A stretch of DNA of 64,000 nucleotides, from contig JAQBPO010000023.1 in the NCBI GenBank assembly GCA_028287465.1, positions 1 to 64,000 of the forward strand, written 5' to 3'. Both the position numbers and the translations under genes were made by a program. Source of the stretch: Fibrobacterota bacterium (GTDB lineage Bacteria; Fibrobacterota; Fibrobacteria; UBA11236). Positions within the stretch are counted from its first letter, which is position 1, and each line of letters opens with the position of its first letter. Shown piece by piece: positions 37,139 through 45,260 of the stretch. The notes beneath the pieces are model-generated. The model was not told where the DNA came from, did not search any database, and saw only the letters and a list, made by a program, of their open reading frames with translations.

Positions 37139-37639
37139 ATGGTTGCGGGATCCCCCGCGCCGGGAATGGAATCCATCGGGAGCCTGTACCGGAAATACGC
37201 GGCGCCGCTGTTTTGGGTTTGCAAACGGTATACGAGGAACCACGAGGACGCCGAAGACATGGTCCACCAGGTTTTCGTCAAGGTGCAGCAGAACCTGGCG
37301 GGATTCCGCAACCAAAGCGGCATTTATACGTGGATGTACCGTATCGCGGTCAATGAATGCATCCAGATGTTCCGGAAACGGAAATTCGAATCCGACGAGT
37401 CCGTCCTGCCCGACTTCGAGAATACCCTTACCGTCACGCCGGAAAAGGCCATGGAAGCGAGGCTGGTCCTGGAGAAAATCATGGCGGATCGCGACCCGCA
37501 AACGGTCGAAATCCTTTTCCTCCTCTATTTGGAGGGCATGAAGCAGGAGGAAGCCGCGGCGATGCTCGCCATATCCCGGACCACGCTTAACAGGAAGCTG
37601 ACGGCTTTCAAATCCAGCATGGAGCGTTTCCAATGGTGA
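37139..37639 (+). CDS. ECF-type RNA polymerase sigma factor
   Basis: 166-residue sigma-70-family factor. Region 2 covers about residues 12-75 (LFWVCKRYTRNHEDAEDMVHQVF, then GIYTWMYRIAVNECIQMFRKRK); region 4 covers about 105-160 (VEILFLLYLEGMKQEEAAAMLAISRTTLNRKLTAF, an HTH). It lacks regions 1 and 3, as ECF factors do. The start is uncertain: ATG 37139 or ATG 37166 both fit, and neither has an ideal ribosome site. Its stop overlaps the next gene by 7 bp. First gene of a four-gene operon ending in a caspase-like protein. Confidence 0.88.
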   Translation: MVAGSPAPGMESIGSLYRKYAAPLFWVCKRYTRNHEDAEDMVHQVFVKVQQNLAGFRNQSGIYTWMYRIAVNECIQMFRKRKFESDESVLPDFENTLTVTPEKAMEARLVLEKIMADRDPQTVEILFLLYLEGMKQEEAAAMLAISRTTLNRKLTAFKSSMERFQW

Positions 37640-38490
37640 AGACGAATCCCGATTCCACCGGACTGAACGCCGGGCATCCCTCCCGCTTCCGGATTGCCGG
37701 CTACCTGGCGGGAGCCCTGGACCCGGCGCAAAGCCGCGAAACGGAAGCCCATGTCCTGGTCTGCCCCGGATGCGCCACGCTCCTGGCCGATGCCCGGGGA
37801 CAGGCCGCCCTGTTCGCGGACAAATTCCCGACCCTGGAATCCCTCGATGCCTCGCGCGTCCACCCCGTCCCCTCCCCACGGCACCGTACCCGATCGGAAG
37901 CCCCGAACCGCCCCGGTTGGTTGGAACGCCTGCAGGATTGGTTCGATCGCGGGTTCGGAATGCGGCCTGCCCTGGCGGGCCTGGCCTTGCTGGCCGCGGG
38001 GACCATGATATACCTCAACCTTCCCGCCGGTAACGCCGGCGGAACGGCCGCATCGGAAACCGGATCCGGTTCCGAGTTCACCGCCAAGGGCTCCACCGGA
38101 TTCTACCTGTTCCACAATGGCAGGCAGGTCCAGGGGGACACCTTGGCCTGCAAGCCTTCCGATACCTTGCAACTCGGCATCACCAGCGCGGAACCGGTGC
38201 ATTACGCCTTGCTTTACCGGGATGACGACGGTGGGCTGGAAGCCTATCTCGATGGATCCGGGATGGCGAGCGCGCCCCTCGGCAAACCCATGGGCGAGAA
38301 CCTGCCTAAAAGCCTCATCCTCGAAGCGGGGTGGAAACGGGAATCCCTGTATTGCTTATGGTCGGTCCGTCCCTTCTCCCTGGATGAAGCCAAGGCGCGT
38401 GCGGCGGCGGTGCATCCCGATCTCAGCTCCAAGGGCGCAGGGTCCCTGCACCTCCAGACCTACCTGCTGTTGGAAAAGGCCGCGCCATGA
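37633..38490 (+). CDS. Zinc-finger membrane anti-sigma factor
   Basis: 285-residue membrane protein. The N-terminal cytoplasmic domain has the ZAS-type zinc motif H40-x3-C44-x2-C47 (HVLVCPGC). One membrane segment follows at about 112-130, and the periplasmic part (about 140-285) has no named domain, though a FYLFHNGRQV...YALLYRDDDGG pattern recalls DUF4384-like sensor modules. It presumably holds the sigma factor at the membrane until a signal arrives. GGAG lies 8 bases before ATG 37633. It overlaps the genes on both sides. Confidence 0.8.
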   Translation: MVKTNPDSTGLNAGHPSRFRIAGYLAGALDPAQSRETEAHVLVCPGCATLLADARGQAALFADKFPTLESLDASRVHPVPSPRHRTRSEAPNRPGWLERLQDWFDRGFGMRPALAGLALLAAGTMIYLNLPAGNAGGTAASETGSGSEFTAKGSTGFYLFHNGRQVQGDTLACKPSDTLQLGITSAEPVHYALLYRDDDGGLEAYLDGSGMASAPLGKPMGENLPKSLILEAGWKRESLYCLWSVRPFSLDEAKARAAAVHPDLSSKGAGSLHLQTYLLLEKAAP

Positions 38491-39785
38491 CGGATACGGT
38501 CAAGGCCGGAAAGCCCGGCCGATGCGGGTTCCTGTCCGCCATTACGGCCATCGCGGCCCTAGGCGGGCTCCTCCTTTCCGCCTGCCTGGAGGATCATCCG
38601 ATCCTTTCCGGCTCCGACATATACGATGCCAAGCCGCTCCTCCGCGGGGACTCCGCCCTGAATGGTCTGGACAGCGTGGAGATCCAGTTGAAGGATCCCG
38701 CCGAGGCCTGGATGCTCCGGCTTTGGGGCGGCCCTCCCGATTCCCTGGAGCGGGCGCCCCGCTTCCTTTCCGACAAGAGCGGCTCCCTCATCATGATCGT
38801 GCGAGGCTTTTCGAGGGACGCCGGCCATTGCATGACCGAGACCTTCGCGCCAGGCAAGCCCGTGACCCTTGTCGATTCCTGCCCGCGCGGAACCGGCTCC
38901 GGCTCCCTCGTCGTCCTCTCCCAGAGCCCCAAGCAGGACACCACGGTCGGTATCGGCGATTCCGTTTCCTTCAGGGCCTTATTCGGGGGAGGCAGGAGGC
39001 CGTTGAACTATTCCTGGATCTGGAATTCGCCGGGTAAGGCCGATTCGTCCGCGGGCACGCTCTCATCGGGTTCCGCCTTCCAGGTCACGCTTCCGTTCAA
39101 CCTGCCGGGGACCTACACGTTTTCGTTGCAGGTCGTAAGCGATACGTCCCATTTCATATCAGTCTGGCGGATCAAGGTTGTGAACAGCCTCCTCAAGGTC
39201 GATGCCGGCCGCGACACGACCATCCTCTCGACGGATACCCTCTGGTTGAGCGGCAGACCGGCGGCCACGAACGGTTCCATCCTGAAGTCGGAATGGAAAA
39301 TCGGGGACGGGCCTTTCCGGGCGGTCTCTTCGGGCGATACGTCCATCCAGGCTTCCCAACTCGAGGCCGTGAAGCATCCGGACTCGGTCAGCGTCCTAAT
39401 GCCCATCCCGTGCATCTTCAGGGTAACCGATATCCTCGGAAACGTCGCCGAGGATACGATCCGGATCAGCATCCTCTTTTCCAAGGATGCGAGTCTGGCC
39501 GGCCTGAAGACGTCGGAGGGCGCCTTGGAACCGGCCTTCAATCCCTTCGTGACGTCCTACCGTATCAAGGTTCCCCATGCCACGGCAAGCGTAATCCTGA
39601 AGGCGGCGGCCGAAAGCGGATCGGCCTCGATCGAATGGCCCCAATCCCAGGGCTTCAAGTTCGCGGAGTCCACCCTGGTCTATCTGCACGATGGAGCCAA
39701 CTCCGCGCCCCTGCGGGTGCGTGCCGAGGATCCCCGCTTCGGGTCGCTCATCGATATCGTCATCCTGCGGGACACCCTCCCATGA
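38487..39785 (+). CDS. Exported lipoprotein with PKD-like and cadherin-like domains
   Basis: 432-residue lipoprotein. Signal peptide ends in the lipobox LLSAC (Cys33). Residues about 148-240 resemble a PKD/Ig fold (GDSVSFRALFGGGRRPLNYSWIWNSPG ... GTYTFSLQV), with a second such segment at about 245-330. Residues about 332-432 form a cadherin-like beta-sandwich (SLAGLKTSEGALEPAFNPFVTSYRIKV), related to that in the large lipoprotein at 29727-32933. ATG 38487 overlaps the anti-sigma stop (ATGA), and its own stop overlaps the caspase start. Possible surface ligand-binding or sensor partner of the operon. Confidence 0.75.
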   Translation: MTDTVKAGKPGRCGFLSAITAIAALGGLLLSACLEDHPILSGSDIYDAKPLLRGDSALNGLDSVEIQLKDPAEAWMLRLWGGPPDSLERAPRFLSDKSGSLIMIVRGFSRDAGHCMTETFAPGKPVTLVDSCPRGTGSGSLVVLSQSPKQDTTVGIGDSVSFRALFGGGRRPLNYSWIWNSPGKADSSAGTLSSGSAFQVTLPFNLPGTYTFSLQVVSDTSHFISVWRIKVVNSLLKVDAGRDTTILSTDTLWLSGRPAATNGSILKSEWKIGDGPFRAVSSGDTSIQASQLEAVKHPDSVSVLMPIPCIFRVTDILGNVAEDTIRISILFSKDASLAGLKTSEGALEPAFNPFVTSYRIKVPHATASVILKAAAESGSASIEWPQSQGFKFAESTLVYLHDGANSAPLRVRAEDPRFGSLIDIVILRDTLP

Positions 39786-41332
39786 AAATCGCCATCGTCC
39801 TACTCCTCGCCATCTGGCTTCCCGGAAGCGCCATGGTCCGCATGGCCGTGGTCATAGGCAACAATATCGGCCTGGAAGACGATAAACCCCTGCAATTCGC
39901 GACACGGGACGCGGAACAGGTGAACGCCGCCATGGAGCAGCTGGGCGGAATCGATAAGGGGCGCGGATACCTGCTGCTTGACCCGGACGTCGCCAAGGTG
40001 ATGTCGACGTTCGAGGACGCCCGCAGGACCATAGTCTCCCTGCGCAACGACGGCCAGAAGGTCCAATTGCTCATCTACTATTCCGGCCACGGCAGCGAAG
40101 AGGCCTTGCACCTGAACGGGGAGAAGCTCGCGCTCTCGCGCATCCGGGAATTCTTCCGGGAAATGGAGGCCGATCTCAAGATCCTCATCGCGGATGCCTG
40201 TTTCAGCGGTTCGCTGATCCAGGCCAAGGGAGCCAAGCTGATCGATCCCGTGCCCGTCAAATACCAGGATGAGCTCAAGGTGAACGGCTCCGCCATCCTC
40301 ACTTCCAGTTCTGCGGGCGAATTCTCCCAGGAGTCCAAGGAACTGCAGGGCTCCCTGTTCACCCATTATTTCCTCACCGCCATCCGAGGGGCGGGCGATG
40401 CCGACCGGGACGGAATGGTTTCGCTATGGGAGGCGTACAACTATACCCAGGCCGGCCTGCGCCGGAAACTGGCTTCGGTCAAGAACGTCAGCCAGAATCC
40501 CGAATTCGACATGGACCTGCGCGGATCCCAGAACGTGGTCCTGACCCGCGTGAACATGGGCCAGGCCTTCCTGGCCATAAGGAACGTTCCCGAAGGCCGC
40601 TACCGGATCCTGGAGTCGGTGAGCGCGCTCCAGATCGCGGAGATCAGCATCACCGATCCTGAAGGCACCGTGCTCGCGCTTCCGAAAGGATCCTACATGG
40701 TGTACCGCGGTTCCGGGCAGCGGGGAATGGCCGGTTACGCGGACCTTCGCAAATCGAGGACCGTAGAATTGGGCGCGTCCGATTTCGCTCCCGTACCCTT
40801 GGGCGCGCTATCCGCCAAGGGCATGGCCGAACGGGAGCGCACCGTATCGAATATCCGGAGCGGGTGGCATCTTGGTCTGGCACCGCGCTTCTACCCGGCC
40901 TTTCCGGGCCGCGACGTTTCGTCCATGGCCATGGACGCCTCCCTGCATCGCGGCCTTGGAGAATGGGCCGTCTCCGGGGCCTTCGCATACCTTCCAGCTT
41001 ACGTAAGCGAGGCCCGCTACGGCCGGTTCCGGCAGGAGGGCTTGGGGTTCTCGGCCGAAGGGACGCGTTATTGGCGCACCAGGTTCGCCGGTCTTTTCGC
41101 CGGTCCGCGCCTGGAAGCATGGATCCTGGAACAGACTTTCGACGGCAAGGACCTGGGGAGGGGAAACCTGCTGGGTACCTTCGCGGCGTTAGGCGCGGAA
41201 AGGCGCCTGTCGGGTGCCATGTCGTTGACGGCGTCCATGGCGCCCGGCCTGTTCTGGAGCGCCGACGTCAATCGCAACCTGCGGCGCGACCTGGCCGTTC
41301 CCTTTTCCCTGGCGTTGGGATGGGGTTGGTGA
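39782..41332 (+). CDS. Exported caspase-like (C14) protease with C-terminal barrel-like domain
   Basis: 516-residue protein. A signal peptide (residues 1-18) leads directly into a caspase/metacaspase p20 domain (about 20-245). The catalytic dyad is visible: H103 in YYSGHGSE and C140 in DACFSGS. Residues about 260-340 look like a small beta domain. Residues about 365-516 show alternating amphipathic strands and end in GWGW, as in an outer-membrane barrel. An exported caspase joined to a barrel is unusual, since most bacterial caspase-like proteins are cytoplasmic. The start ATG 39782 overlaps the preceding stop (ATGA). Its target and the role of the barrel are unknown. Confidence 0.82.
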   Translation: MKIAIVLLLAIWLPGSAMVRMAVVIGNNIGLEDDKPLQFATRDAEQVNAAMEQLGGIDKGRGYLLLDPDVAKVMSTFEDARRTIVSLRNDGQKVQLLIYYSGHGSEEALHLNGEKLALSRIREFFREMEADLKILIADACFSGSLIQAKGAKLIDPVPVKYQDELKVNGSAILTSSSAGEFSQESKELQGSLFTHYFLTAIRGAGDADRDGMVSLWEAYNYTQAGLRRKLASVKNVSQNPEFDMDLRGSQNVVLTRVNMGQAFLAIRNVPEGRYRILESVSALQIAEISITDPEGTVLALPKGSYMVYRGSGQRGMAGYADLRKSRTVELGASDFAPVPLGALSAKGMAERERTVSNIRSGWHLGLAPRFYPAFPGRDVSSMAMDASLHRGLGEWAVSGAFAYLPAYVSEARYGRFRQEGLGFSAEGTRYWRTRFAGLFAGPRLEAWILEQTFDGKDLGRGNLLGTFAALGAERRLSGAMSLTASMAPGLFWSADVNRNLRRDLAVPFSLALGWGW

Positions 41333-41360
41333 AGGATTCGTTTAGAAGGGAATGGGAACC

Positions 41361-41434
41361 TGGACGATACAGGACTCGAACCTGTGACCCCTACCATGTC
41401 AAGGTAATACTCTAACCAGCTGAGCTAATCGTCC
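41361..41434 (-). tRNA. tRNA-Val (anticodon GAC)
   Basis: 74-base cloverleaf on the minus strand. Acceptor stem GGACGAT/ATCGTCC, D arm AGCTCAGCTGGTTAGAGT, anticodon loop TTGACAT giving anticodon GAC, T arm ACAGG-TTCGAGT-CCTGT, discriminator A. The 3' CCA is not encoded. Confidence 0.95.
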
Positions 41435-41632
41435 AGATTTCACGAACACCGGCTGACAAGGCCGGGCCCGACGGAGTCGGGGCAGGAAAATTAAATCCGG
41501 GACCTGCATCTGTCAATCTATCCGTGGAAATCGTCCTTCCGGAGGCCTCTGAAGGCGCGGCATTTCCCTGATCCCCGGGATTTGTAGATTTCCATCCCTG
41601 TCGGGCCGGAAGGCCGGCGAACTTGAATCACA
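41435..41632. other. Spacer between tRNA-Val and bioD
   Basis: Non-coding, carrying the tRNA promoter and, divergently, the promoter of the biotin operon. No BirA-type operator was recognised. Confidence 0.4.
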
Positions 41633-42445
41633 ATGGCCAAAGCAATCTTCATAACCGGTACGGGCACGGATGTCGGCAAGACCGCCTTGAGCCTGGCCGT
41701 GCTCCTCTGGGCCCGGCAAAAGGGCCTGCGCGCCGCCTACCACAAGCCCATCCAGTCCGGCACCTACGCCTTCGGGCTCCCCCCACGGGAAGGCGGAATG
41801 CCGCAGGCGAGCGGGTTGCCGCAGGCGGGCAGATTGCAACAGGCGGGCGGGTTGCCGCAGGCGGGCAAGTTGCCGCAGGCGGGCGGGGACGCCGAATGGA
41901 TCCTGGCCATGGCAGGCGGAGGGATATCCACCCACGTCACTTATCGGTTACGTATGCCCGCGTCCCCCCATCTGGCCGCCGAAGCGGAAGGCGTGACCAT
42001 CGACATGGGCCGCATCCGCGGGGAAATCGAAAGCCTGCATTCCGGGCATGATCTGGTGGTGGTTGAAGGTTCCGGAGGGCCCGCGGTCCCCGTCAACCGC
42101 CAAGGCGCCACCCTGGCCCATCTCGCCGCGGAAATGGGCCTTCCCTCCCTGCTCGCCTGCTCCCCCGGGCTGGGAACCTTGCACCATACCTTGAGCACCC
42201 TCGCCTTCCTCAGGACCCTTTCGGCCCCGGTGGCCGGGTTCGCCTTCTGCCATCGCGAGGCCGCGCCATCCGCGCTCGCCGAGGACAATCGCGCGACCTT
42301 GCAATCGCTCACCAGGCTGCCCTGGTTCGGAGCGCTCCCTTTTTCGGAACCCTTGGCGCGTTGCGAGGGTCCGACCCCGGCGGAAGCCGCGGCCTGGTAC
42401 GCGCCGCTGACCCCGTCCCTGGAGGCCTGGTGGAAGCCGGAATGA
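41633..42445 (+). CDS. bioD: Dethiobiotin synthetase with inserted six-residue repeats
   Basis: 270-residue ATP-dependent enzyme that closes the ureido ring of dethiobiotin. P-loop TGTGTDVGKT at residues 8-17, substrate block YHKPIQSG near 37-43, VVVEGSGGPAVPVN as the second nucleotide/Mg region. Residues 56-85 are a repeat insertion (MPQASG, LPQAGR, LQQAGG, LPQAGK, LPQAGG) encoded by five 18-bp units; this part is not in ordinary BioD. The family's usual length is about 220-240. The stop overlaps the bioF start (ATGA). Confidence 0.9.
   Translation: MAKAIFITGTGTDVGKTALSLAVLLWARQKGLRAAYHKPIQSGTYAFGLPPREGGMPQASGLPQAGRLQQAGGLPQAGKLPQAGGDAEWILAMAGGGISTHVTYRLRMPASPHLAAEAEGVTIDMGRIRGEIESLHSGHDLVVVEGSGGPAVPVNRQGATLAHLAAEMGLPSLLACSPGLGTLHHTLSTLAFLRTLSAPVAGFAFCHREAAPSALAEDNRATLQSLTRLPWFGALPFSEPLARCEGPTPAEAAAWYAPLTPSLEAWWKPE
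41799..41888 (+). repeat. Five 18-bp tandem repeats inside bioD
   Basis: Units starting at 41799, 41817, 41835, 41853 and 41871, consensus TTGCCGCAGGCGGGCRRG. The period is a multiple of three, so copy-number changes keep the bioD frame. Confidence 0.9.
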
Positions 42446-43650
42446 ATCCGTTCCTGGAACCCCTCCGCAGCCTGGAGGCCCAGGACCGCTTGCGCGCGGT
42501 GACGGCGTTGGAAGGCCTGCCCGGCAAATACGTGCTCCGCGAAGGCCGACGATGCCTGAACCTGAGCTCGAACGATTACCTGGGCCTGTCCGGACATCCC
42601 AAGGTCAGGCAGGCGGGGGCGGATGCCGCGCTGGCCCTGGGCGCGGGCGCCGGCGGCTCCCGGTTGTTGGGGGGCGGCCTGGCCCTGCACCGCGAGTTGG
42701 AATCCGAAGTGGAACGCATCCGGCCCTTGGGCAAAGCGCTCCTCTTCAACACGGGATTCATGGCCAACCACGGGGTCATCCAGGCCCTGGCCCCGGTCCT
42801 GGGCCCCATATTCAGCGACAAGCTCAACCATGCCAGCGTGGCGGAGGCTTTGCGGTCCGTGCCCGGTCCATTCCATCGCTACCGCCACCGGGACTTGGCC
42901 CACCTGGAATCCCTCCTCCAGTCCCACCTGGGAACGGGTGGCGCGCGTTCCGGGAATCTTCCGGGCCTCGTCTGCAGCGAAACCCTGTTCAGCATGGACG
43001 GGGACTTCGCCCCCCTGAAGGAACTCCTGGCCCTGCAGGCGCGTTATGGCTTCTACCTTTACCTGGACGAAGCGCATTCCACCGGATGTTACCCCCGGTT
43101 CGTGGCCGATGCCCTGTCCGCGGGAATGGGCGAAGGCCCCGCAGAGGGCCGGATCCTCATCATGGGCACTTTCGGAAAGGCCTATGGCGGATTCGGCGCC
43201 TATGTCGCGGGAGCGCCTTCCCTGATCGATTACCTGGTCAATACGGCGCGCAGCTTCATCTTCAGCACGGCCCTGCCGCCCGCCGTGCTGGGCTCGGCCC
43301 TGCAGGCCATCAGGACCGCCGAAGAAGAAGGCTGGAGGCGGGAAAAACTCGCGGCCGTCGCCGCCTTCACCCGGGACCTGTTCCGCGGACGCGGCTTCGA
43401 CATCGGGGCCAGTGAAAGCCATATCGTGCCCGTCATCGCGGGCTCCAACCGCGCGGCGGTGCGCCTATCCGCGGCCATGTACCACGCCGGTTACCATGTC
43501 CCTCCGGTCAGGCATCCAACGGTGCCGGAAGGAACGGCCCGCCTTCGCATCAACCTCACCTGTGAAATGGAAACCGCCGAAATCACGGCGCTGGCGGACG
43601 AGCTGTCCAGCGCCCTGGATGAAAGCGCGAACGAGGCCGGGGATGGGTGA
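42442..43650 (+). CDS. bioF: 8-amino-7-oxononanoate synthase
   Basis: 402-residue PLP enzyme that condenses pimeloyl-ACP (or -CoA) with L-alanine in biotin synthesis. Blocks seen: LNLSSNDYLGLSGHP, GAGAGGSRLLGGGLALHRELE, YLYLDEAHSTGCY (aspartate that binds the PLP nitrogen), and TFGKAYGGFGAYV with the PLP lysine. ATG 42442 overlaps the bioD stop (ATGA); the end overlaps the next gene by 8 bp. Confidence 0.95.
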   Translation: MNPFLEPLRSLEAQDRLRAVTALEGLPGKYVLREGRRCLNLSSNDYLGLSGHPKVRQAGADAALALGAGAGGSRLLGGGLALHRELESEVERIRPLGKALLFNTGFMANHGVIQALAPVLGPIFSDKLNHASVAEALRSVPGPFHRYRHRDLAHLESLLQSHLGTGGARSGNLPGLVCSETLFSMDGDFAPLKELLALQARYGFYLYLDEAHSTGCYPRFVADALSAGMGEGPAEGRILIMGTFGKAYGGFGAYVAGAPSLIDYLVNTARSFIFSTALPPAVLGSALQAIRTAEEEGWRREKLAAVAAFTRDLFRGRGFDIGASESHIVPVIAGSNRAAVRLSAAMYHAGYHVPPVRHPTVPEGTARLRINLTCEMETAEITALADELSSALDESANEAGDG

Positions 43651-44335
43651 TCCCGTTTTATGGCTCGGCGGCTGGGCTTCCGGATTGGCCTGCTGGCGTC
43701 GGGCCCTGGAATCCCTGTATCCGCGCCGCGAGCACACCTTCCTGGATTCGCACGCGGTCCTGGAGGAACCCGGACTCCTTGCCCTGGCCGCCGCCGGCCT
43801 TCCCCGCCAGGGAACCCTGGCGGCCTGGTCCATGGGGAGCCTGATCCTGCACAAGGCCCTTGCCGCGGGGGATTTCACGCCCGCCTGCCGGTTGATCTCC
43901 CTATCCCCCATCTTCGATTTCTGCACCGAGGGCGGACCATGGCCCAAAGCCGCCTTGATCCGGATGGCGCGACGGCTGCCCAGGGAACGGGAAGCCGTAT
44001 TGTCCGGATTCTGGAACCTGTCCAAGGGAAGCTCCCAGGTTACCCCGGCCCAGGAGGAGGCCTGGTCGCGCCAATCCGCAGGCTATGGGATGCCGGCCTT
44101 GCTCCAGGGACTGGAATTCCTGGGAGGCACGGTCGTGAAACGCGCCGAGCTTCCGGCATCGGAAAGGCACCTGTTCCTCGCAAGCCCGCAGGATCCCCTG
44201 TCTCCCACCCCGCGCGGCGTTTTCCCGGGCCGTGAGTGGCATGGTTACCCGCGAGGCCATCTCCCATTCCTGGACCATCCGGAGCTCCTGGGACCATTGC
44301 TCGACGGGGCCGGGCCCGCACCGGTCCTTCTATGA
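43643..44335 (+). CDS. Alpha/beta hydrolase, probable pimeloyl-ACP methyl ester esterase (BioG/BioH-type)
   Basis: 230-residue protein between bioF and bioC. Nucleophile motif AAWSMGSLILH (Ser in W-S-M-G), a likely acid in SPQDPLSPT and a late His in GYPRGHLPFL match the order Ser-Asp-His of alpha/beta hydrolases. N-terminal LWLGGWASG is an oxyanion-type loop as in BioG/BioH. In this position it would remove the methyl group put on by BioC so that pimeloyl-ACP can go to BioF. Whether it is BioG, BioH or another isofunctional esterase cannot be settled by eye. Confidence 0.78.
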   Translation: MGDPVLWLGGWASGLACWRRALESLYPRREHTFLDSHAVLEEPGLLALAAAGLPRQGTLAAWSMGSLILHKALAAGDFTPACRLISLSPIFDFCTEGGPWPKAALIRMARRLPREREAVLSGFWNLSKGSSQVTPAQEEAWSRQSAGYGMPALLQGLEFLGGTVVKRAELPASERHLFLASPQDPLSPTPRGVFPGREWHGYPRGHLPFLDHPELLGPLLDGAGPAPVLL

Positions 44336-45210
44336 CCTTCCACTCGCTGCGGTTCGATCGGGCCGCCTCCACCTATGGCGCCCATGCGCAAGTGCAGGAA
44401 GCCATGGCGGCGGACTTGATCGGATTGCTGCCCGATACGGAGATCCCCGCCATCAATGCGGGCGCAATCCTGGAAATGGGATGCGGAACCGGGTTGTTCA
44501 CCCGGCGGATCCGGGCGCGTTTCCCGGATGCCTCCATGACCGTTACCGATGCCGCGCCCCGGATGCTCGAAACCGCGCGCGCCGGCTTTAGAGGTTCCGT
44601 CGGATCGGGTATAGCCGGTTCATCCGGGCCGACAGCCGGACTGATGGGATGGAGCCTTTTCGATGCCTCGGGCCTCGCCTCAAGCGATGCCCCCGGCTAC
44701 GTCGCAGGCGAAACCGGGATTCCCGCGACCGTCCGGGCTTCGGCGCCATATGCCTTGGCGGCCAGCAGCGCCCTGGTGCAATGGTTCCCGGACCTCGTCC
44801 GGCATTTCACCATGACGGCTTCCCTTTTGGCCCCTTCCGGTTCCTACCTGGTATCCGGATTCGCCCGGGACAATTTCCCCGAACTCAATTCCATCCTGGA
44901 AGAAACGCCGTTCGAATACCCGGAATACCCCGGTCACACGGGAACCGGGATCCGGGCCGCCGCGGCCGCCGCCGGCTTCAAGGTCGCCGCTTTCCGGGAG
45001 GACTCCCTGGAGGTCGTACTGCCTTCCGCCCAGGCGTTCCTGGATTCCATCCGCGGCATGGGCTCCGCCCGCCGGCCGGAAACGGAAAGGCCGCTGACGC
45101 GTACGCGCCTGCGGCACCTCCTCGATACGTATCAGGAACGTTACCCAAAGGCTGGGGGAGTCAGGGCGACCTGGAGGCCCTGGTACGCCTGGCTCCGCAA
45201 AACCGGCTGA
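44332..45210 (+). CDS. bioC: Malonyl-ACP O-methyltransferase
   Basis: 292-residue SAM-dependent methyltransferase that starts pimelate assembly by masking malonyl-ACP as the methyl ester. N-terminal FDRAASTYGAHAQVQ is the BioC hallmark, followed by SAM motif I ILEMGCGTGLFTRRI and ALAASSALVQWFPD. The stretch 110-150 (Gly/Ser/Ala-rich) is longer than usual. ATG 44332 overlaps the preceding stop (ATGA). Last gene of the bio operon; bioA and bioB are not in the window. Confidence 0.9.
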   Translation: MTFHSLRFDRAASTYGAHAQVQEAMAADLIGLLPDTEIPAINAGAILEMGCGTGLFTRRIRARFPDASMTVTDAAPRMLETARAGFRGSVGSGIAGSSGPTAGLMGWSLFDASGLASSDAPGYVAGETGIPATVRASAPYALAASSALVQWFPDLVRHFTMTASLLAPSGSYLVSGFARDNFPELNSILEETPFEYPEYPGHTGTGIRAAAAAAGFKVAAFREDSLEVVLPSAQAFLDSIRGMGSARRPETERPLTRTRLRHLLDTYQERYPKAGGVRATWRPWYAWLRKTG

Positions 45211-45260
45211 TCCGCCGCCCGTACCCTATGGGGTCCAGGTAGCGGATCCGGCGCCGATGT

